Position numbers and translations under genes: made by a program. A stretch of DNA of 64,000 nt from Leptidea sinapis (lineage: Eukaryota; Arthropoda; Insecta; Lepidoptera; Pieridae): contig NC_066273.1 in NCBI RefSeq assembly GCF_905404315.1, forward strand, positions 12,772,001-12,836,000, in the 5' to 3' direction. Below, piece after piece: positions 11,577 to 20,780 of this stretch. The notes under the pieces are model-generated. The model ran no database searches. It had not been told where the DNA came from and saw nothing but the letters and a program-made list of their open reading frames with translations. Numbering within the stretch: the stretch's first letter is position 1; each line of letters opens with the position of its first letter.

Positions 11577-14500
11577 CTAATCCTGCCACCCTAGTTCCTC
11601 AAGGTAATGTATCAAACCTCTGATGTCACCCATGACCTCGGGGAGAGTCCTCGGTGACCCCAGGTGTTTGGCCCGGTATGAGGCCACACTCCTACACTCC
11701 AAAATGACGTGTGCGGCCGTTTCGTCCGCCTCCGTGCAGGCTCTGCACAGTGGGCTGTCGGTGACACCTATATTGAACAGATGCTTGTTAAAAGGGCCGT
11801 GACCCGTTAGTACATGAGTTATTTTCCGTAACCTAGGTCGTGGAAGTTTTACTAGCTTGCGAGAGAGCTTGGGGTCTATTTGTGGTAGAGCTTCTTTTGC
11901 TTGTCTACACCCACTTACGTTCATCCAGTACTTATTATGTAATTCCTTGGTGTGTTGGCGTATTACCTTCGTAGGCCAGCTAGGCGGGAGAGGGATAGTT
12001 GGTTCTGGTCCTTTTGCTGTCATCGCTGAGCCTCTCCTGGCCAATTCATCAGCGGCATCATTCCCTCGTGAGTTACTGTGTCCCTTTATCCATTGAAGAG
12101 TTACTTGGTTGTTATTTTCGCATAACTCCCTCAGACATTGGTGACAGTTGTATATTAGCTTAGAGGTGATAGTGTGGCTTTGTAGGGCTTGTAGTACTGA
12201 TTTGCTATCTGAAAGGATGCGGATGGAGTAGTCTTTTACCTTTCGAGTCAAAGTAGCAGTGACTGCTTCTATGATACCCATACATTCTGCTTGGAAGACA
12301 GTGTTATGAGCTCCTAGTGATGCAGCTATTCTTATATTTAGGTCATCCGAGAACCCTCCGTATCCCGTGCCCGACCTTGTCTTTGAGCCATCTGTGAAAA
12401 TCCTGAGGTTTTTTGTACTGAGGTCCTCTTTCAGTTCTTCATGCAGCTGTATTTTGTATCTCTTATCGAATATGTATTCCTTTGGAGATCTATCACTTAC
12501 TGCCAACAGCATAGGCTCCTTTTCAATCACCTCATTTAGAACCTCTGGGTGTGGGGATTGAGTGGTTTTCCAAAGATTTAATGTCTTCAACCTTACTGCG
12601 GCGCAGGCCGCCTCTTGTTTTATATAGAGGTGTAGTGCCGGAAGATTCAGCATAGCTTCTACAGCCGCGGTAGGTGTAGTTCGCATACATCCTGTGATAG
12701 CCATACACGCTAGTCTTTGGAATCGTTGCAGTTTATTACAAGTAGTGATCAGCTTGGTGCGTGGCCACCATACAACTGCGCCGTAACATATCATAGGTCG
12801 TATCACAGCTGTGTAGAGCCATAGTACGATGTTCGGGGCAAGTCCCCATGTCTTTCCCAACATTCTACGGCATTGCCAGAAGGTTACGGTAGCTGTATTT
12901 ATTTTTGTTTCCAAGTGGGCCGCCCAGTTTAACTTGCTGTCAAGTATAACTCCTAAGTATTTCACTTCGCTGTTTAGTTGGAGTTCGGTGTTAAACAGTT
13001 TTGGCAGTTTATAGTTACCCAGGACTCTTTTGTTTGTGAACATTACCAATTCTGTTTTATGTGGGTTGACTGATAGGTCGTTATCTATGCACCATCTTTC
13101 CACGATTTTCAATGCTGCATTTGTTACTTCACATATAGTACTGGCAAACTTTCCGCTTATTAATATAGTTAGGTCGTCTGCGTAGCCTACCGTAAAGTAG
13201 TGATTTTCGTTTAGAGTGGTAATTAGATCATTTACTACCAAGTTCCATAAAAGAGGTGAGATAACTCCTCCTTGGGGGCAGCCTTTAGCTACAAATGCTT
13301 TCTGTGTCTCACTTTCATTTAGTAAAATCACTCTGTGTTTGAGCATGTTTTCAATCCATGATGACAGAGTTGTACATACTCCATGGCGGTGTAATGCTTC
13401 TTTTATTTTTGTAAATTTTGTCTTATCGAAGGCTCCTTCAATGTCCACGAAAGTTCCTAGACAAAAGGTTTTTTCCGAAAGTGCGCCCTCTATAACGTTC
13501 ACTACAGCGTGGAGTGCAGATTCGGTGCTTTTACCCTGACTGTATGCGTGTTGGTTGGGGTGTAGGGGTATGTTCTTAAGGTAATTCTCCCTCAGTTCTC
13601 TTTCACACAACCTTTCTAGGGTCTTTAGGGTAAAAGAGGTAAGGCTTATGGGTCTGTAAGATTTAGCGTTTGAATAGTCACTTTTACCTGGTTTAGGTAT
13701 GAAGATCACTTTAACTTCCCTCCATATCCTAGGGATGTATCTATGCGCTAGACACGCCCTGAAAATGTTGATCAGCCGGTTGTGGAGACCTTCTCCTCCC
13801 CATTGCAACAAGGCGGGAAAGATCCCATCAGGTCCTGCTGACTTAAAGGGGTGAAAGGAATTTATAGCCCACTTTATTTTATCGGTTGTCACCAACTTGT
13901 GTGCTTGTTGCCAGTCAGCTTCCTCAGCGGTTATGTTTTCATTTACCCACTCGATATGCTGCATTATTTTGCATCCTGGAAAGTGAGTTTCCGTCAGGAC
14001 TCGCTCTGTTTCCTCTGGTGAGTTGGTAAATGTACCGTCAGGTTTCAGCAGGGATCCAAGGATTTGCCTGGGTTGGTTAGAGATTAATTTCCTTGCCCTG
14101 TTGGCCTGGTTATGGCATTGGATGCTGCTGCAAAATTTACGCCAGCCTTCTGATCTTCTGTATCTGATGCGTTTCTTGTATTCAGACTTACACTCTTTGT
14201 AGATGTCCCAGTCGTATTGATCGCCTGTGTTCATTGCGCGGTTCAGATGTCTCCTCACTTTTTTCCTGAGCCTTTCTAATTCAGGTCCCCACCAGGTCTG
14301 GGGTCTTGGTCTGTCTGATTGAGGGCTGGTGAGGGGACATGTAGCATGATAACTGGCAGTCATGAATTCGTATATTTTTTCTATTTGGTTTTCGATGTTG
14401 TCTACTCCGATTATTCTGGCTGGGAGTGTTTCGTCCTTTAGACGCGATTCCATCAGCGACTTGTACTGAGTAAGATTCGTTCTGCGGGGTTTCCTCTTGG

Positions 14501-15278
14501 GAGGCGGTGTAGTGATGTTTACCTCCATGTTAAAAAGTATCCATTTGTGGTCTGAGCAGGATGCTTCTTTCGACACATGCCAATTGGATATATAATCAGA
14601 CACTCCCTCTGTTGCTAAGGTGATGTCTATAATTGTTTTGCTCCTTCTATTTACAAAGGTGGGTTCTGAACCTACATTCAAGATATTAAGGTTAGTAGAA
14701 AAAAGGTATTCAGTGAGTTGCTCACCCCTTTCGTTGGTTGTTTGCATGCCCCAGAGCGGGTGATGTGCATTGCAGTCTGCAGCCACAATAAGCTCGCTCT
14801 TGGTTGTCTCGCAGTAGTTCACCAGTTTGACAAGTTCTTCCGGCGGTGGGTCTTCCCCGTCCGGCATATAGACGGAGGCGACCACTATCGCTCTCTGGTG
14901 AGTTGGAAGGATGTGTCTGTCCAGTATTTTTATTGCGCATAAGTCTCTGTAACAAAAATCTGTTAGGGGTTGCACATGTAGATTATTAGAAATGTAGATA
15001 CAGGCTCTAGGGTGTTCTGGTCCTGAGTAATGTATAAGCTTACCTCCGATATTGGAGAGATGGCATATCCGGCCCCGCCTAACCCACGGCTCCTGGATTA
15101 GGGCGAGAGCTGTAGGGTTAACCTCCAACCATTTCCGAAGTTGGGCCGTTGCGGTTTCGCTATGGTGGAGGTTTATTTGGATGGTGCTGCACTTAGAAGG
15201 GGATGCCATCTTTGGATAGCACACCCTCCTCGCCATCACCGATGCAGAGCTCTTCAATGCCCTTGGTGCAGTCGGCAT
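11577..15278 (-). CDS. LOA-type retrotransposon ORF2: endonuclease-RT-RNase H polyprotein
   Basis: Open for 1,233 codons. It would nick target DNA and reverse-transcribe the element RNA. An APE-type endonuclease occupies about residues 28-245 ('LIQEPWV' near 60, 'AADCNAHHPLWG' near 165, 'SDHKW' near 242). The RT spans about 480-740 ('YRPISLTS', 'FVDIEGAFD', 'GCPQGGVISPLLWN', 'GYADDLTILI' near 697). RNase H spans about 955-1,085 ('IFTDGSK', 'AECMGI', 'LSDSKSVL', 'GNDAADELA'). A C-terminal Cys/His region follows ('LCRACTEADETAAHVILEC'). The Met at 15,209 may be the true start because the endonuclease begins just after it. It overlaps the end of ORF1. No internal stop was seen. Family call rests on the endonuclease opening, the RNase H and the ORF1 type; I clade is the alternative. 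Confidence 0.85.
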   Translation of the reverse strand: MPTAPRALKSSASVMARRVCYPKMASPSKCSTIQINLHHSETATAQLRKWLEVNPTALALIQEPWVRRGRICHLSNIGGKLIHYSGPEHPRACIYISNNLHVQPLTDFCYRDLCAIKILDRHILPTHQRAIVVASVYMPDGEDPPPEELVKLVNYCETTKSELIVAADCNAHHPLWGMQTTNERGEQLTEYLFSTNLNILNVGSEPTFVNRRSKTIIDITLATEGVSDYISNWHVSKEASCSDHKWILFNMEVNITTPPPKRKPRRTNLTQYKSLMESRLKDETLPARIIGVDNIENQIEKIYEFMTASYHATCPLTSPQSDRPRPQTWWGPELERLRKKVRRHLNRAMNTGDQYDWDIYKECKSEYKKRIRYRRSEGWRKFCSSIQCHNQANRARKLISNQPRQILGSLLKPDGTFTNSPEETERVLTETHFPGCKIMQHIEWVNENITAEEADWQQAHKLVTTDKIKWAINSFHPFKSAGPDGIFPALLQWGGEGLHNRLINIFRACLAHRYIPRIWREVKVIFIPKPGKSDYSNAKSYRPISLTSFTLKTLERLCERELRENYLKNIPLHPNQHAYSQGKSTESALHAVVNVIEGALSEKTFCLGTFVDIEGAFDKTKFTKIKEALHRHGVCTTLSSWIENMLKHRVILLNESETQKAFVAKGCPQGGVISPLLWNLVVNDLITTLNENHYFTVGYADDLTILISGKFASTICEVTNAALKIVERWCIDNDLSVNPHKTELVMFTNKRVLGNYKLPKLFNTELQLNSEVKYLGVILDSKLNWAAHLETKINTATVTFWQCRRMLGKTWGLAPNIVLWLYTAVIRPMICYGAVVWWPRTKLITTCNKLQRFQRLACMAITGCMRTTPTAAVEAMLNLPALHLYIKQEAACAAVRLKTLNLWKTTQSPHPEVLNEVIEKEPMLLAVSDRSPKEYIFDKRYKIQLHEELKEDLSTKNLRIFTDGSKTRSGTGYGGFSDDLNIRIAASLGAHNTVFQAECMGIIEAVTATLTRKVKDYSIRILSDSKSVLQALQSHTITSKLIYNCHQCLRELCENNNQVTLQWIKGHSNSRGNDAADELARRGSAMTAKGPEPTIPLPPSWPTKVIRQHTKELHNKYWMNVSGCRQAKEALPQIDPKLSRKLVKLPRPRLRKITHVLTGHGPFNKHLFNIGVTDSPLCRACTEADETAAHVILECRSVASYRAKHLGSPRTLPEVMGDIRGLIHYLEELGWQD

Positions 15279-16506
15279 CGCCTTTGGTGCCCGTCGCCAG
15301 AAGCTCTTCGAGCTCCTTTAGGCTGTCGAGCACTTCCTCCGATGGAGAGCTAGTGGCGCAGTTGCCGTCTGCTGGGTCAATTGCTTGAGCGTCCATGGGT
15401 TCCGGCAGTGCATCACTGTCGTCTATATTATTCCCAGTTGTTGTCGATGCCTCACCGTTTGTATCCTTAGAGGGGGGGGTCTCGGTGTATTTACCTCCTG
15501 GCCCCTGGAACTTCAGATATACTGAGCCCAGCATGAATGATAGCCGGCGCTCATGCTCCAAGATTGTGGGGATTTGGTCCTCCGGGATGCTTACCACGAT
15601 GAAGCTGTGGTCGTTGTGGTGATAAAGGGCGTGTAACAACCAGCTGTCTACTTTGGCCCAAGAGTTCTGGAACCGTAGCATCCCGCCGATTGCTTTGGTG
15701 TCCTTCCATTCACCTGGTAGTAGAATGCCACACCTGACGCGGTTGGGAATTTCCCAGATGTTTTTTACTGCCAGGGTGTCACCGTTAGGGAGTTGGATTT
15801 CCGGGACAGCTATTTTCAGCCACTCCAATGTTTTAAGATTAGAGCACCACAGTTTTAGGATGCCCCCATCATAGACGGGTTTGCCCAGAAACGCAGGCCC
15901 TTCTCTGTCTTCATTCATAGCGGCCATCATGGCTGTCATGAGCTTATCTTCAAGCTTGCTTTGTATAAGCTGTGCCATATTCGCGTCAATATGCCCTGTA
16001 GTGGTAGATGTTATGGCCACAACAGGGTCGGTTTTCGCAGCGTTGGCGTATGTTGTCGGTTTGGGCCTATTTAGCAATTTGGCCCTCTTGTGGTCACCCC
16101 TCGGAGAGTTGGTGTCGTCCAAGCGAGTGCGTTTGGTGGATGTCGAGGGTTGGGCTACTCCACCTGCTTTGTTGGAAGGAGGCCTTCGGTTGTCTGGGGC
16201 CTTCCTAGGATCATACCGGGCTTGCCTGACCGGCATATCCGAACCTCGTGAGGTGCTGGGTTGCGGTTCGGGTTCAGAGGAGGGCATTGAGGCGCTAGCT
16301 TTCTGAGCGTTGGCCTTGCGAAGGCGAGCTGCTATGCGCCTTTGCCTCCTGTTGGGTCGATGGCGATCTGTGTTGTCATGTGCCGAGTGACTTTCCCCTA
16401 TTCGGGGTTTGTTTTGGTTTCGGCCCTTGTAAGATACGAGGGTCCAACCTGCCTCCAGTCTGCTGACTGATTGGGCAGACACTGCTGATGCGGCGTCTGT
16501 GCCCAT
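15193..16506 (-). CDS. LOA-type retrotransposon ORF1 (nucleic-acid-binding Gag-like)
   Basis: 437 codons. The N-terminal half (residues 1-165) is basic, Pro/Ser-rich and likely disordered, with an Arg/Lys cluster ('RRQRRIAARLRK'). A folded region follows at about 185-345 ('LKLWCSNLKTLEWL', 'RFQNSWAKVDSWLLH', 'EHERRLSFMLGSVYLKF'), resembling the DUF4780-type domain of LOA-like ORF1 proteins. The C-terminus is acidic. There are no CCHC knuckles, which is unlike jockey or R1 ORF1. The stop at 15,193-15,195 overlaps ORF2. Expected role is RNA binding in the retrotransposition RNP. Confidence 0.75.
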   Translation of the reverse strand: MGTDAASAVSAQSVSRLEAGWTLVSYKGRNQNKPRIGESHSAHDNTDRHRPNRRQRRIAARLRKANAQKASASMPSSEPEPQPSTSRGSDMPVRQARYDPRKAPDNRRPPSNKAGGVAQPSTSTKRTRLDDTNSPRGDHKRAKLLNRPKPTTYANAAKTDPVVAITSTTTGHIDANMAQLIQSKLEDKLMTAMMAAMNEDREGPAFLGKPVYDGGILKLWCSNLKTLEWLKIAVPEIQLPNGDTLAVKNIWEIPNRVRCGILLPGEWKDTKAIGGMLRFQNSWAKVDSWLLHALYHHNDHSFIVVSIPEDQIPTILEHERRLSFMLGSVYLKFQGPGGKYTETPPSKDTNGEASTTTGNNIDDSDALPEPMDAQAIDPADGNCATSSPSEEVLDSLKELEELLATGTKGDADCTKGIEELCIGDGEEGVLSKDGIPF

Positions 16507-16825
16507 AGACGGTTCCCTATTAGGCTCCTTGGTCTGTAATTTCTGGGTGCCAGCAGTTGCTGAACACGCTCCAGAGGTTTGTGTGGTCCCGGTGGATTTC
16601 TCCGCCGGGGAATTATTTTGTTTAGGGGTTTTTTTGGATCTTGTATTTGAATAGTTATGCCGATATTATGTTGTAGTCCGGGTCTCTGTTCTAAAGGCAC
16701 GGGCGCGCGAGCGGTCGGGCGATTGCGGGCGGGGTGTGGGGAAAGTTTAATGAAACTTCATAATAATATATAGCTAAATAATTTTACCCTAAAATCCTAC
16801 TAATATGATAAATAGGAATTGAGAA

Positions 16826-16995
16826 ACCAAAAATTCTGAGCGGACAACAATTTGCATTCGTCACCTTGAGACATATGATGTTAAGTCTCATTTGCCCAGT
16901 AATTTCACCAGCTGCGGCGTCTTTCAGGCCGAAACACAGTCATGTTTACACATTCCTGCTTCACGGCAGAAATAGGCGCCATTATGGTACCGTTG
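16826..16995 (-). mobile_element. Short interspersed element family A, copy 2 (partial)
   Basis: Reverse-complement match to the family at 3,066-3,350: ATTCTGAGCGG, GATGTTAAGTCTCATTTGCC, 'cttcacggcagaaataggcgcc'. Confidence 0.7.
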
Positions 16996-16999
16996 CTTT

Positions 17000-17559
17000 T
17001 GGATTTTCGACTATTGGTTTCTTACATGTGTCTATTTAAAGAATGAAAATACTTGATTAATTTACAGGAATATATGACATGCGTACCTATTTTAAAGAGA
17101 CGTAGGTACATCTTACTGAAAGGAAAACTGTGCAGTACTCAATAACATGTGTTGTAATATAAAAAGCTTGAATAAGGCAACTTGTGGCTCATGTAGGATA
17201 TAGAGATAAGCAAGAAATAATTCCAGTTTACAAGTGGAAACATACAAAACCGACACATAATATATTTGATCCCTGATTTCTTAAAGTGGCGTGATATTAT
17301 AAAAAGCCGCGTTATCACCCGAAGATAAGTGATTTTCATAACAAAGTTATAAGGTCATATGCTGGTAGTGTCTCTGAATACAGTGATTATATGACTCAAT
17401 ATAAAACATAATATCATATTATATATATGTTATCGTACTGCCAACAATCAAGTTTATTTCTAACTGGAACTCCGCAGATACACTATCGTTTCAATCAGAG
17501 CTCAAACTGTTTATTCAACGGTACAGTAGTATTTTTCTTAAAATAAAACTTGTTTAAAA
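17000..17559. promoter_or_regulatory. Upstream region of the PLAC-only gene
   Basis: AT-rich sequence before the first exon. A TATATATA stretch lies near 17,420-17,430, about 130 nt upstream of the ATG. It could be a TATA element, but I see no initiator at the right spacing, so no promoter is claimed. Confidence 0.25.
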
Positions 17560-17629
17560 ATGCACAGATTAATAATAGCTCTAGTATTTCTTGTAAGTTT
17601 TTCCTTCGTAGCAGCAGTGCCTTTAAATG
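17560..17629 (+). CDS. PLAC-only gene, exon 1 (signal peptide)
   Basis: ATG at 17,560 opens 23 codons of hydrophobic leader; donor gtaagt at 17,630 leaves phase 1. No other upstream in-frame Met would give a better leader. Confidence 0.85.
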
Positions 17630-20600
17630 GTAAGTGATTTTATCTCATCAGGATTCCCAGTATCTTTTATGGTAACAAAGAGAATACGTGGCAAGCAATA
17701 AGTACATTAACTAATTAATATTTACTCCATCGGAATCATTTATTACATCTCCATTTTTGAGTCCCAAAAATATTTTAAACGCAGACGAAGACATAAAGCA
17801 AGTCGTATCAGACTTGAACACGAATCGAACCCGCGACCCTTTGCAAACTTTAAATATGAAGTACATAAGTAGGTGGGTAGTTAGGTGTCTTTTATATTAT
17901 ATCACTTTCCTTTAAATAAAGCCATTCTCATTCTTTTTTATGAGCCTAACTCCAGTAGAACTGAAGCGAAACCTTGAACTTGAGAGATGGGTTATCTATT
18001 GGAATTAATATATTTAATAATCATAGAAATTCTCGAATAATCTTTAATTGTAATGTGTAATTGTAATAATACATATTTTATTGTGTGTTTAATAATATAG
18101 GTACGTCAAAATATGTATTAGGTAAACTTGCAATTTTATAATACATAAAGTTATTTATGTATGAAAGAACAGGGGTACCTTGATGCGATTGCCTCTAAGT
18201 GTCTTCCATGCCTTGTAAAAGAATTGTATATAATTCTATTACATGGATATGTCCTTTTTTTTAGCTAAACATTAGTACAGGTTGCTATATTTTATAAAAT
18301 AATAAAATCATTTTTAAAGTCGACTTTAAACCTTTTACATATTATTAGATATAATCTACCATATAAAATATAATCGGGAGTTTATTAGGTACTTACATGA
18401 ATGTTCTACTAATAATAAACTTTTTGAAGATTACATATCTATTAATTATTAACTTAATAACAAAATTATGGTTAACATACTAAAAGAAGATACCTAATAA
18501 AGCTGTTAGTTCTGCCTACTGCTCATCAGAACAAAAATATTTTATCTTATGATAACATAATAATTATGCGTAGGTATGATTACTTAAGCGTAAGATACTT
18601 GTAATAAAATTGCTACTAATATTGAGAAAATTCCAGCTATATAAATGTAAATAATATACATAGCTCTACTGAATTTCTTCTTTGGGCAATATAGTCGAGC
18701 GATTCATTCAATTTACCATCAAACCTAATCACACAATATGTCAATAACAACAATCATACTTGAAGATACTTTTACTACCTCTCGTGTTTCAGGACTGAAC
18801 ATCCCGTCAGAGTGCAATGACAACGCTTCCTTCGCCGACTGTGAACTCATAGTGCGCAGCAAGTTCTGCCAACACCGTAACTATTCTACGTAAGTTTATC
18901 TTTTAAAGCCAGGTTCATATAATATAACAACGACAGGGAAGGAAAGTTATCGAACGAAAGACAGGGTAGGTCTTTAACTAGCATTTGTTCGCCGTCTTCT
19001 TTCTTTGTAGGCTAACATAGCGCTCGATGTCGTGTCTCACTCAATCTCAACTCATATGACTTAGGGCACGCGATCTCGATTCATAAGACAACGCTACAAT
19101 GCAAATCAGACTTTAGGAACTAAATGGTGTTCTATGTAGTATATGTATACAGTCTCAAGTCATTGAATGGTGTTCTATGTAGTATATGTATACAGTCTCA
19201 AGTCATTGAATGGTGTTCTATGTAGTATATGCATGCAGTCTCAAGTCATTGAATGGTGTTCTATGTACTATATGCATGCAGTCTCAAGTCATTGAATGGT
19301 GTTCTATGTAGTATATGCATACAGTCTCAAGTCATTGAATGGTGTTCTATGTACTATATGCATGCAGTCTCAAGTCATTGAATGGTGTTCTATGTAGTAT
19401 ATGCATACAGTCTCAAGTCATTGAATGGTGTTCTATGTAGTATATGTATACAGTCTCAAGTCATTGAATGGTGTTCTATGTAGTATATGCATACAGTCTC
19501 AAGTCATTGAATGGTGTTCTATGTAGTATATGCATGCAGTCTCAAGTTATTGAATGGTGTTCTATGTAGTATATGTATACAGTCTCAAGTCATTGAATGG
19601 TGTTCTATGTAGTATATGCATACAGTCTCAAGTCATTGAATGGTGTTCTATGTAGTATATGTATACAGTCTCAAGTCATAGAATGGTGTTCTATGTAGTA
19701 TATGCATATAGTCTCAAGTCATTGAATGGTGTTCTATGTAGTATATGTATACAGTCTCAAGTCATTGAATGGTGTTCTATGGAGTATATGCATACAGTCT
19801 CAAGTCATTGAATGGTGTTCTATGTAGTATATGCATACAGTCTCATTTCACTGAATGGCGTTCTATGAAGTATATTTTAGGCAGTTTTCATTCAGCTGTG
19901 TTTCGAGCGCGCTTTGAATACAACGCCAAGCAATGCCAATTCCGTAGTCATCTGGACGGCACAGCCAAATTAGCTTCGAAAGAAGCTGGGCGTCATAAAT
20001 AGAGCTCGGCAATAATTCAAGCCGGCCCAAATTCTAGCACTCTGCAAAGCGCAGGTCCGATCACAAATGGATTATTGCTGTCATCTCTGGCCTGGCGCAC
20101 TACAGTATCAGCTCGAACCATTTGACCGAATTGTCAAGGACCCAGTGCTCTGTGAACGTCTCGATCACGTGGCGTGGCGAGGAGATGTCGCTTCATTGTG
20201 TGTCTTCTACCGCATTTATCACGGGGAGTGTTCCGAAGAGCTTTTTCACCTGATTCCTGCCGCCAAATTCTACCTTCGCACGACACACCACAAATAAGGA
20301 TATCATCCCCACCATCAGGATGTGTGGAGGGTTCCTCCACAGTGCGATTTTCAAGGAACTTTCTTCCACGTACAACAAAAGCTTCCTTCTGCGGTTTTTC
20401 CGCAACGATACGACGTGGGTACCTTCAAACAAAGCACGTGCACCTTCCTTAAAGGCCGGCAACGCTCCTGTGATTCCTGTGGTGTTGCAAGAGAATGTAG
20501 GCGGCGGTGTAACACCTAGTGTTAGGCAATCTTAACACGGTGACCCGTACGCTCGTTTCTCCTCCTATTCCTATTTGACATCTCTCAAAATTTTATCATG

Positions 20601-20780
20601 TAGTAGCTTAGCTGTAAGTTTTCCAAAAATAATACATAGTATATGTATTTAATTCTTTAATTTTTCCATCTAACCAGATTTTGTTGTAAGTCATGCATGA
20701 ACGCTGGCCGAAATTTGAAGAAAGGGACAGAGATCACTGGAAGTAACTTAGTTCCTGCGAATGACACTACACTAATATAA
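17560..20780 (+). CDS. Stand-alone PLAC-domain secreted protein (3 exons)
   Basis: CDS exons are 17,560-17,629, 18,793-18,889 and 20,678-20,780 (70+97+103 = 270 nt, 89 residues and TAA). All introns are GT..AG and the phases (1, then 2) join without a break. Residues 1-19 are a signal peptide (hydrophobic core 'LIIALVFLVSFSF', cleavage near AVA). Residues 31-62 contain exactly six cysteines spaced as in PLAC domains: 'SEC', 'ADC', 'KFC', then 'FCC' and 'KSC'. The tail is short, basic then polar, with an NDT sequon. PLAC normally sits at the C-terminus of papilin/lacunin, ADAMTS and proprotein convertases. Here it is alone, so a secreted matrix role is likely but inferred. It lies on papilin's strand, upstream of it. 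The domain call is firm and the function unknown. Confidence 0.85.
18793..18889 (+). CDS. PLAC-only gene, exon 2 (first three PLAC cysteines)
   Basis: Acceptor tttcag before 18,793; donor gtaagt at 18,890. Reads 'NIPSEC', 'ASFADCELIV', 'SKFCQHRNYS'. Enters phase 1 and leaves phase 2. Confidence 0.85.
19118..19875. repeat. 43-bp minisatellite, about 17.5 copies
   Basis: Head-to-tail units begin TCATTGAATGGTGTTCTATG and continue through 'tagtatatgcatacagtctc'. Variation is mostly at a few bases (tgtatac, tgcatgc, tgcatac). Located in intron 2 of the PLAC-only gene. Confidence 0.95.
19876..20575 (+). mobile_element. LINE 3' tail, family B, in intron 2 of the PLAC-only gene
   Basis: Broken frames give the post-RT region: 'CQFRSHLDGTAKLASKEAG', 'LCERLDHVAWRGDVASL', 'FYRIYHGECSEELFHLIPAA', then 'VRFSRNFLPRTTK'. 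It ends in the block containing 'cccgtacgctcgtttctcct'. Same family as the defective element at 9.4-11.4 kb. Confidence 0.8.
20678..20780 (+). CDS. PLAC-only gene, exon 3 (FCC..C and tail)
   Basis: Acceptor aaccag before 20,678. Completes a Thr codon, then 'FCCKSCMNAGRN' and a 25-residue tail ending ...TTLI, TAA at 20,778-20,780. Confidence 0.85.

Larger units (their letters stand above)
11450..16740 (-). mobile_element. Structurally intact LOA-type non-LTR retrotransposon
   Basis: Spans both ORFs, a GC-rich 5' leader (about 16,507-16,740) and a short 3' UTR. Borders are approximate: on the 5' side GC-rich sequence changes to AT-rich host DNA near 16,740; on the 3' side it abuts the truncated jockey-like element. 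I could not define target-site duplications by eye. Confidence 0.7.

Noticed and set aside
15141..16306. Plus-strand ORFs opposite the retrotransposon
   Set aside because: Antisense to ORF1 and ORF2 of the LOA-type element, with no family resemblance.
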